From Leclercia adecarboxylata (GTDB taxonomy: Bacteria; Pseudomonadota; Gammaproteobacteria; Enterobacterales; Enterobacteriaceae), in contig LR590464.1 of assembly GCA_901472455.1 (NCBI GenBank), forward strand, positions 4,960,001 to 5,024,000: a stretch of 64,000 nucleotides of DNA. Reading direction: 5' to 3'. Made by a program: the position numbers and the translations under genes. The notes beneath the pieces were generated by a model, which searched no databases, was not told the DNA's origin, and saw nothing but the letters and a program-made list of their open reading frames with translations. Positions 57,076 through 64,000 of the stretch are shown piece by piece. The first letter of the stretch is position 1, and each line of letters begins with the position of its first letter.

Positions 57076-57170
57076 AGCGAAACGTTTCGCTGAAGCCAGT
57101 TTAATCTTACCGATGCGCAGAAAACCATCATGGCGTTGCAGATTTGTGATCGCCGTCGAAACGTTTCGCT
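57076..57170 (-). promoter_or_regulatory. rbs promoter region with two RbsR operators
   Basis: AGCGAAACGTTTCGCT (57076-57091, perfect 16-base palindrome) and TCGAAACGTTTCGCT (57156-57170) share the core CGAAACGTTTCG. Their centres are 79 bases apart, 15 and ~95 bases from rbsD. Near 7.5 DNA turns would allow loop-type repression. TTTGTGATCGCC (57143-57154) may be a CRP half-site. Confidence 0.85.
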
Positions 57171-57198
57171 AAGTGAAATGCGGGGGAGTTAAATGCAA

Positions 57199-57227
57199 AA
57201 CGGTAACCCTCTGGTTACCGTTTTTTA
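57199..57227. terminator. Terminator downstream of kup
   Basis: AACGGTAACC (57199-57208) pairs with GGTTACCGTT (57213-57222), followed by T5 on the plus strand and TTTT on the minus strand. It ends kup (-) before the rbs promoter. Confidence 0.8.
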
Positions 57228-57287
57228 TGTTTGCCCCCACACTCTGTTTTAGAGGGTTAAAGTGAGGGCATCAGGCCGTACCAGGAC

Positions 57288-59156
57288 TTAAATCTCGACC
57301 TGGGTGCCTAACTCAATCACCCGGTTAGGCGGGATCTCGAACTGGTCGGGCGCACGCAGGGCATTACGCTGGAGGATAAGGTAGAGTTTGCCGCGCAGAC
57401 GCAGATACCACGGACGTTTGCCAATGATCAGCGACTCGTGCGACATAAAGAACGAGGTCTCCATCATTCGGCAGCTTAAGCCTTCCAGGCCGCAGCGGTG
57501 GAACACTTCTTCCACGTTCGGCGTTTCACGCCAGCCATAGCTTGCCACCACCCGCCAGAAGGTGGGCGACAGTTGCTCTATCTGCACGCGGCGGACGTTG
57601 TGCACATAAGGTGCATCTTCGGTACGCAGCGTCAGCAGGATCACCCGCTCATGCAGCACTTTGTTGTGCTTGAGGTTGTGCATCAGGGCAAACGGAATGA
57701 CGTTCAGCGCACGCGACATATACACGGCGGTGCCCGGTACGCGAACCGGCGGAGATTTCTCCAGCGAGACGATCATCGCATCCAGAGAATTACCGTGTTC
57801 GTGCATCCGGCGCAGCAGGCGGAAACGCTCGCTCTTCCAGGTCGTCATGATAATGAACATGACTAAGCCGAGCGTCAGCGGTAGCCAGCCGCCGGAGATA
57901 ATCTTGTCGAGGTTAGCCGAGAACAGAGGAATATCGATACACAGGAAGCCCACCAGAATCATCGCCACCAGGAATTTATTCCAGTGCCAGTTCCGGTACG
58001 CCACCGTGGTGGAGAGGATTGAGGTCAGCACCATCGTCCCCGTAACGGCAATACCGTAGGCTGCCGCCAGGTTGCTGGAGTGCTCGAAGCTGACGATAAC
58101 AATCACCACCGCGAAATAGAGCAGCCAGTTAATGAACGGGATGTAGATCTGGCCGGACTCCATCTCTGAGGTATGAATGATGCGCATCGGCGACAGATAG
58201 CCAAGACGCACTGCCTGGCGCGTCAGGGAGAAGACGCCAGAAATCACCGCCTGAGAAGCAATCACGGTTGCCAGCGTCGCGAGGATCAGCATCGGCACCA
58301 GCGCCCAGTCCGGCGCCAGCAGGAAGAACGGGTTTTTTATCGCTTCCGGGTGTTTGAGCAGCAGCGCCCCCTGGCCGAAGTAGTTCAGCACCAGCGACGG
58401 CAGCACCACAATAAACCATGCCACACGAATAGGCAGTTTACCGAAGTGCCCCATATCGGCATACAGCGCCTCCACCCCGGTGATAGACAGCACCACAGCA
58501 CCCAGCGCGATAAACGACACGGTTTTGTATTCGAGGAAGAAGTGTACCGCCCACATCGGGTTTAGGGCATGCAGCACGTCCGGGTTAGCAATAATGCTGC
58601 GTAATCCCAGTACCGCCAGGATCAGGAACCAGGCCAGCATAATCGGCGCGAAGAGTTTCCCCACCAGCCCGGTACCGTGTTTCTGGATCACAAACAGCAA
58701 GGTCAGCACAATTATGGCCAGCGGAACGACCCACTCTTCAAGCTGCGGCGCAACAATCTCCAGCCCTTCGATTGCCGATAGCACCGAGATAGCCGGCGTG
58801 ATAACCACTTCGCCATAGAAGAAGCTGCCCCCAATCAGGCCGATAATCACCAGGAAGGAGGTCATTTTGGGCGAGGTGTTGCGCCCGGCCAACGACATTA
58901 AGGTCAGGATCCCACCTTCACCGGCGTTATCTGCGCGCATAACGAAGGAGAGATATTTAACGGAGACAACTAAGATCAGGAGCCAAAAGATGAGAGACAA
59001 AAAACCAAACACAGCGTCGCGTTCGACGCCAAAACCAAACTGACCGGACAAACATTCACGAAGCGTATAAAGCGGGCTGGTGCCGATATCACCGTAGACA
59101 ACCCCAATCGCCGCGAGTGTGATTGCGGGTAATGATTGCTTATTATCAGTGCTCAT
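57288..59156 (-). CDS. kup: Low-affinity potassium transporter Kup (TrkD)
   Basis: Complete 622-residue K+/H+ symporter of the KUP/HAK/KT family: [18 protein letters not shown] (family signature), [20 protein letters not shown], then twelve helices and a C-terminal cytosolic domain ending [11 protein letters not shown]. Divergent from ravA across a 221-base AT-rich gap. Confidence 0.96.
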   Translation of the reverse strand: MSTDNKQSLPAITLAAIGVVYGDIGTSPLYTLRECLSGQFGFGVERDAVFGFLSLIFWLLILVVSVKYLSFVMRADNAGEGGILTLMSLAGRNTSPKMTSFLVIIGLIGGSFFYGEVVITPAISVLSAIEGLEIVAPQLEEWVVPLAIIVLTLLFVIQKHGTGLVGKLFAPIMLAWFLILAVLGLRSIIANPDVLHALNPMWAVHFFLEYKTVSFIALGAVVLSITGVEALYADMGHFGKLPIRVAWFIVVLPSLVLNYFGQGALLLKHPEAIKNPFFLLAPDWALVPMLILATLATVIASQAVISGVFSLTRQAVRLGYLSPMRIIHTSEMESGQIYIPFINWLLYFAVVIVIVSFEHSSNLAAAYGIAVTGTMVLTSILSTTVAYRNWHWNKFLVAMILVGFLCIDIPLFSANLDKIISGGWLPLTLGLVMFIIMTTWKSERFRLLRRMHEHGNSLDAMIVSLEKSPPVRVPGTAVYMSRALNVIPFALMHNLKHNKVLHERVILLTLRTEDAPYVHNVRRVQIEQLSPTFWRVVASYGWRETPNVEEVFHRCGLEGLSCRMMETSFFMSHESLIIGKRPWYLRLRGKLYLILQRNALRAPDQFEIPPNRVIELGTQVEI

Positions 59157-59377
59157 AGACTAGTCTTTTCGTTTATATAACAAATGTGTGCTTAGTCCCT
59201 TGGCCCACAAAAAGCGCACAGTATGCACGATTAATCGTAGAATCGTACCCCTAAATGTACCCGCATTAACATAGCGCAAAGAAAATAGCACCGTAGTTCA
59301 GGCTATTACCAGCCCAGAACGAAACGTCTATACTCGCTTCAATTAGCCGGGTTTACGGCGAAGGATGCAAAACAATT

Positions 59378-60873
59378 ATGGCTCACACTCATTTATTAGC
59401 AGAAAGAATTTCCCGTCTCAGCGGCGCGCTGGAAAAAGGGCTATTTGAACGTAGCCATGCCATCCGCCTTTGTTTACTGGCAGCACTGAGCGGCGAAAGT
59501 GTCTTTCTGCTGGGGCCGCCCGGTATAGCAAAAAGCCTGATTGCCCGCAGGCTGAAATTCGCGTTTCAGCATGCCAGAGCTTTTGAGTATCTGATGACCC
59601 GCTTTTCCACCCCGGAAGAGGTGTTCGGTCCGCTCTCTATCCAGGCCTTAAAAGATGAAGGACGGTATGAGCGTTTGACGGCAGGTTATCTGCCGGAAGC
59701 GGAGATCGTTTTTCTCGATGAAATCTGGAAAGCCGGCCGGCGATCCTGAACACCCTGCTCACAGCCATCAACGAACGCCGGTTCCGCAACGGCGCGTTTG
59801 AGGAGAAAATCCCGATGCGCCTGCTGGTGGCGGCCTCCAACGAACTGCCGGAAGCCGACAGCAGTCTCGAAGCCTTATATGACCGCATGCTGATCCGCCT
59901 GTGGCTCGACAAAGTGCAGGACAAAGCGAACTTCCGCTCGCTGCTGATTAGCCAGCAGGATGAAAACGATAACCCGGTGCCCGCCACACTGCAGGTGACG
60001 GACGAGGAGTACCAGCAGTGGCAGCAGGACATCGGCAAAATCAAACTGCCAGATGCGGTATTTGACCTTGTCTATATGCTGCGCCAACAGCTTGATGCCC
60101 TGCCGGGCGCACCTTACGTCTCCGATCGTCGCTGGAAGAAAGCCATTCGCCTGCTGCAGGCCAGCGCCCTGTTTAGCGGTCGCGATGCGGTTGCGCCTAT
60201 TGATTTGATCCTGCTGAAGGATTGCCTGTGGCATGACGCCAACGGTATGCATCTGATGCAGCAGCAGCTGGAAATATTGATGACCGGGCACGCCTGGGGA
60301 CAGCAGGAGATGCTGAACCAGCTCGGGGCCATCACCCAGCGCCGCCTTCAGCTTCAGCAGCAGCAAAGCGATAAAACTGCCCTGCGCGTTAATCGTCAGA
60401 GCGGTATGTTCGCCCGTCGCCCGCATTACGAATTACCGGCCGAACTGAGCGATACCACGCTGACGCTGCTCCTCCAGCAGCCCCTCAAGCTCCATGATAT
60501 GCAAGTCATTCACATCACGGTTGAGCGTGAAGCCCTGTCGCTGTGGTTGAGTAAAGGTGGCGAGATCCGCGGCAAACTCAACGGTATTGGCTTTGCCCAG
60601 CAGCTCAATATGGAAGTGGACGGCAGTCTGCATCTGGTGATCCGCGACATCAGCCTGCAGGGATCGCGCCTTGCGCTGCCCGGCACCGCCTCTGATAGCG
60701 TCCCGGAAGAGATCAAACAGCAGCTGGAAGCGCTGGATAATCAGTGGCACCTTCAGCACACCCGCTTTAGCGAGCAGCAAAAATGCCTGTTTATCCACAG
60801 CGACTGGCTGGGGCGAATTGAGTCCAGCCTGCAGGACGTAAGCGCGCAGATCAAACAGGCGCGTCAATGCTGA
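59378..60873 (+). CDS. ravA: MoxR AAA+ ATPase RavA (one indel)
   Basis: Walker [37 protein letters not shown], Walker [13 protein letters not shown], sensor [20 protein letters not shown]. One lost C near 59742 (GGCCCGG read as GGCCGG) breaks the frame. C-terminal LARA region for LdcI binding in the E. coli protein. With ViaA it acts as a chaperone for respiratory and Fe-S complexes. Overlaps viaA by 7 bases. Confidence 0.94.
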
Positions 60874-62318
60874 CGCTGGACACACTCAACGTTATGCTTG
60901 CCGTCGGTGAGGAGGGCATGATCGAAGAGATCATCCTTACCCTGCTGGCTTCGCCGCAACTGGCGATCTTTTTTGAAAAGTTCCCGCGGCTTAAAACCGC
61001 CATTACAGACGATCTCCCGCGCTGGCGGGACAATTTACGCAAAAGACTGAAAGAGACCCGCGTACCGCCAGAACTCACCGAAGAGGTGATGTGTTATCAG
61101 CAGAGCCAGCTGCTCTCCACGCCTCAGTTGATCGTCCAGCTCCCGCAGATTTTAACCCTGCTGGACAGGCTTCACTCCCCCTACGCCAGCCAGGCGCGAC
61201 AACTGGTCGTGGATAACGCCACCTTTACGCCCGCCCTGCATACCTTGTTTTTACAGCGCTGGCGGTTGAGCCTGGTGGTGCAGGCCACCTCCCTCAATCA
61301 GCAGTTGATGGAAGAAGAGCGCGAACAGCTGCTCAGCGAAGTGCAGGAGCGCATGACCTTAGCCGGTGCGCTGGAGCCCGTGCTGGTGGAGAATGAAAAC
61401 GCGGCCGGACGGCTGTGGGATATGAGCGCCGGTCAGTTAAAGCGTGGCGATTATCAGTTAATTGTCCGCTATGGCGACTTCCTCGCCCAGCAGCCGGAGC
61501 TGATGCAACTGGCGGAACAGCTGGGACGTTCGCGGGAGGCAAAGTCAGTGCCAAAAAAGGATGCCCCGCTGGAAACCTTCCGCACTCTGGTGCGCGAACC
61601 GGCGACAGTGCCGGAGCAAGTGGACGGACTGCAGCAGAGCGACGATATTCTGCGCCTGCTGCCACCCGAACTGGCCACCCTGGGCATTACGGAACTGGAA
61701 TATGAATTTTACCGTCGGCTGGTGGAGAAGCAGCTCCTGACCTACCGGCTGCATGGCGATGCCTGGCGGGAGAAGGTCAGCCAACGCCCGGCCGTACATC
61801 AGGATTTCGACGAACAGCCGCGTGGGCCGTTTATTGTCTGCGTGGATACCTCCGGTTCGATGGGCGGTTTTAATGAACAGTGCGCCAAAGCCTTTTGCCT
61901 GGCACTGATGCGGGTGGCGCTGGCTGACAGACGGCGCTGTTTCATTATGCTGTTTTCCAGCGAGGTGGTGGGCTACGAGCTGTCGGGCCAGCACGGCCTC
62001 GAACAGGCGATCCGCTTCTTAAGCCAGCGCTTTCGCGGCGGGACCGATCTCGCCAGCTGTTTTCGTGCCATCATCGAGCGGATGCAGGGCGGAGAGTGGT
62101 ATGACGCCGATGCGGTAGTGATCTCGGATTTTATTGCCCAGCGGCTGCCGGATGAGGTGGTGAGTCAAGTGAAGGTGTTGCAGCGGGAACATCAACATCG
62201 TTTCCATGCGGTGGCAATGTCCGCACATGGAAAACCCGGCATCATGCGCATCTTCGATCATATCTGGCGCTTTGATACCGGGTTGCGTAGCCGCCTGTTG
62301 CGGCGCTGGAAACGTTAA
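60867..62318 (+). CDS. viaA: VWA-domain protein ViaA, RavA partner
   Basis: 483 residues, complete. The helical N-terminal part is followed by a VWA domain with the MIDAS motif [26 protein letters not shown] and [13 protein letters not shown]. Stimulates RavA ATPase. The stop at 62316-62318 directly abuts the stop of the convergent asnA with no spacer. Confidence 0.95.
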   Translation: MLTLDTLNVMLAVGEEGMIEEIILTLLASPQLAIFFEKFPRLKTAITDDLPRWRDNLRKRLKETRVPPELTEEVMCYQQSQLLSTPQLIVQLPQILTLLDRLHSPYASQARQLVVDNATFTPALHTLFLQRWRLSLVVQATSLNQQLMEEEREQLLSEVQERMTLAGALEPVLVENENAAGRLWDMSAGQLKRGDYQLIVRYGDFLAQQPELMQLAEQLGRSREAKSVPKKDAPLETFRTLVREPATVPEQVDGLQQSDDILRLLPPELATLGITELEYEFYRRLVEKQLLTYRLHGDAWREKVSQRPAVHQDFDEQPRGPFIVCVDTSGSMGGFNEQCAKAFCLALMRVALADRRRCFIMLFSSEVVGYELSGQHGLEQAIRFLSQRFRGGTDLASCFRAIIERMQGGEWYDADAVVISDFIAQRLPDEVVSQVKVLQREHQHRFHAVAMSAHGKPGIMRIFDHIWRFDTGLRSRLLRRWKR

Positions 62319-63311
62319 TTACAGCAGCGCATCCACGCTGTCACGTACCTGCTGCGGCCATACGCCACACTGGACCTGTCCGATATGGGACAGCTGCAGC
62401 AGTAACATGGTCAGGCGAGACTGGCCGATGCCGCCGCCGATAGTCTGCGGCATCTCGCCACGCAGCAGCGCCTGGTGCCACTCCAGCTTCAGACGATCTT
62501 CATCACCGGTGATAGCCAGCTGACGCTGCAGCGCTTCGGCGTCGACGCGGATCCCCATGGAAGACAGCTCGAACGCATCTTCCAGCACCGGGTTCCACAC
62601 CAGAATATCCCCGTTCAGACCCGCCAGGCCGCTTTCGCCTTCGCTGCTCCAGTCATCATAATCCGGCGCACGGACGTCATGGCGCTGACCATGAGACAGC
62701 TTGCCGCCGATGCCAATCAGGAATACGGCGCCCAGCTCTTTAGCGATCGCACGCTCACGGCCTTTGGCATCCAGATCCGGGAAACGGGTCAGGAGATCCT
62801 GGCTATGAACAAACTGGATCGTCTCTGGCAGGAACGGCGTCAGACCAAACTCTTTGCTGACTGCCGCTTCGGTTTCTTTAATCCCGGCATAAATTGCTTC
62901 TACCGTTGCTTTCAGCGTACGGGTATGGCGCTCGCCATCACCCATTACGCGTTCCCAGTCCCACTGGTCAACGTAAACAGAGTGAATAGCAGTAAGACGG
63001 TCTTCATCGGGGCGAAGAGCTTTCATGTGCGTGTAAAGCCCTTCGCCCGCGCTGAAGTCGTGTTGTCCCAGGGTTTGACGCTTCCACTTCGCGAGGGAAT
63101 GAACCACTTCGAACTGGGCATCTGGCAGTGTTTTCACTTTCACCTGTACCGCTTTTTCGCAACCAGACAGGTTGTCCTGCGTCCCGTCGCCCACGCGGCT
63201 TAAGATCGGAGCCTGGACTTCAATAAGACCAAGCTTCTCTTCCAGCTGGCGGGAAAAATGGGATTTAACGAAACTGATCTGGCGTTGTTGTGCGATGTAA
63301 GCGGTTTTCAT
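62319..63311 (-). CDS. asnA: Aspartate-ammonia ligase (asparagine synthetase A)
   Basis: 330 residues, class II synthetase-like: [71 protein letters not shown] (motif 3). Makes asparagine with ammonia and ATP to AMP. Regulated by AsnC, divergently encoded across a 150-base gap. Confidence 0.96.
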   Translation of the reverse strand: MKTAYIAQQRQISFVKSHFSRQLEEKLGLIEVQAPILSRVGDGTQDNLSGCEKAVQVKVKTLPDAQFEVVHSLAKWKRQTLGQHDFSAGEGLYTHMKALRPDEDRLTAIHSVYVDQWDWERVMGDGERHTRTLKATVEAIYAGIKETEAAVSKEFGLTPFLPETIQFVHSQDLLTRFPDLDAKGRERAIAKELGAVFLIGIGGKLSHGQRHDVRAPDYDDWSSEGESGLAGLNGDILVWNPVLEDAFELSSMGIRVDAEALQRQLAITGDEDRLKLEWHQALLRGEMPQTIGGGIGQSRLTMLLLQLSHIGQVQCGVWPQQVRDSVDALL

Positions 63312-63461
63312 TATTTATACTCCTGCGTCCTGTTGGTATTGATTAAGCAACAAAAAAGAACCGCTTTCAATAATCCAACAATAAAACTCTAACTTCACTT
63401 TTGATTCGCTAAAATTACCCGCTAAAATAGAGTGATTCATTAATCTTCATAAGAAAAAGCT

Positions 63462-63920
63462 ATGGAAAATTATCAGATCGACAATCTGGACCGCGGCATC
63501 CTTGAGGCCCTGATGGCTAATGCCCGTACTGCCTATGCCGAACTGGCCAAACAGTTTGGCGTCAGCCCGGGCACTATTCATGTGCGCGTAGAGAAGATGA
63601 AGCAGGCGGGGATCATCACCGGGGCACATATCGACGTCAGCCCGAAACAGCTGGGTTACGACGTCTGCTGCTTTATCGGCATCATTCTGAAGAGCGCCAA
63701 AGACTATCCCTCGGCGCTGGCAAAACTGAATGCGCTGGATGAGGTGACCGAGGCCTACTACACCACCGGCCACTACAGCATCTTTATTAAGGTGATGTGC
63801 CGATCCATCGACGCCCTGCAGCAGGTACTTATCAACAAGATCCAAACAATTGATGAAATTCAGTCCACCGAGACGCTGATCTCCCTGCAGAACCCGATCA
63901 TGCGTACCATCCGCCCCTGA
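63462..63920 (+). CDS. asnC: Lrp/AsnC-family regulator AsnC
   Basis: 152 residues: HTH DNLDRGILEALMANARTAYA, LAKQFGVSPGTIHVRVEKMK, ligand-binding RAM domain ITGAHIDVSPKQLGYDVC, EAYYTTGHYSIFIKV. Activates asnA in response to asparagine and represses itself in E. coli. Lies just upstream of mioC and oriC. Confidence 0.96.
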   Translation: MENYQIDNLDRGILEALMANARTAYAELAKQFGVSPGTIHVRVEKMKQAGIITGAHIDVSPKQLGYDVCCFIGIILKSAKDYPSALAKLNALDEVTEAYYTTGHYSIFIKVMCRSIDALQQVLINKIQTIDEIQSTETLISLQNPIMRTIRP

Positions 63921-63941
63921 TCGGGCAAATTCATTCCCACA

Positions 63942-64000
63942 TTTTCCACAGGTAGATCCCAGCTCGCTCACAGCGTACAATGATCCCTCTTTATATGAGC
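63942..64000 (+). promoter_or_regulatory. mioC promoter region with DnaA-type box (cut by window end)
   Basis: TTTTCCACA (63942-63950) is one mismatch from the DnaA box TTATCCACA, and TACAAT (63976-63981) is a likely -10. In E. coli mioC follows asnC, and its DnaA-regulated promoter reads toward oriC. Confidence 0.6.

Overview
The window is chromosomal DNA from a gamma-proteobacterium of the family Enterobacteriaceae. From about 12 kb to the right edge nearly every gene, sRNA and operator is recognisable by sequence recall from the E. coli/Enterobacter lineage, in E. coli-like order (fabY to yihO, typA, glnALG, hemN, csrC, engB, spf, polA, dsbA, srkA, mobAB, an rrn operon, the rbs operon, kup, ravA-viaA, asnA/asnC). 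I do not assign genus or species. The right edge stops inside the mioC promoter region, so oriC should lie a few hundred bases beyond base 64000.

Layout. (a) 1-11.2 kb: the 3' part of a cdiA contact-dependent inhibition gene, its own immunity gene, then a tandem array of orphan cdiA-CT/cdiI modules. Each carries a shorter or longer copy of the conserved, GC-rich cdiA pretoxin segment ending in the VENN codons, followed by a different AT-rich toxin end and a different small immunity gene. Toxin types include a ParB/sulfiredoxin-like domain, a TNT/NADase-like remnant, and at least three related glycine-rich, probably membrane-active ends, each beside a member of one family of ~80-residue two-helix immunity proteins. 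The last module kept an immunity gene resembling CdiI of Enterobacter cloacae but lost almost all of its toxin. (b) 11.5-15.1 kb: an Ail/Lom-type outer-membrane protein, then fabY, dtd, yihY, yihX. (c) 15.2-25.8 kb: the sulfoquinovose (sulfo-EMP) cluster csqR, yihV // yihU-yihT-yihS-yihQ-yihP-yihO-ompL, without yihR. (d) 25.9-43.4 kb: typA, the nitrogen-control operon glnALG with its sigma-54 promoter and NtrC sites, small yshB, hemN, yihI, sRNA CsrC, engB, sRNA Spot 42, polA, yihG, dsbA-srkA, yihD, mobAB. (e) 43.5-49 kb: one rRNA operon on the minus strand (16S, tRNA-Glu, 23S, 5S). (f) 49-64 kb: yieP-hsrA, rbsDACBKR with twin RbsR operators, kup, ravA-viaA, asnA/asnC.

Two features shape interpretation. 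First, dozens of single-base indels break highly conserved genes (typA, glnA, engB, polA, glnL, glnG, hemN, ravA, rbsC, yihQ/P/O and others). In each case the expected family sequence continues in another frame, so these look mainly like uncorrected sequencing errors. They also make it unsafe to call any single frameshifted toxin or immunity gene a true pseudogene. Second, the rRNA operon joins the flank expected for rrnC (yieP side, with tRNA-Glu) to the flank expected for rrnA (mobB side). The roughly 90 kb that separates these two operons in E. coli is missing at this junction, which means either an assembly collapse across the rRNA repeat or a real rearrangement.

The most interesting accessory system is the orphan toxin/immunity array, especially the clade of two-helix immunity proteins paired with glycine-rich toxin ends.
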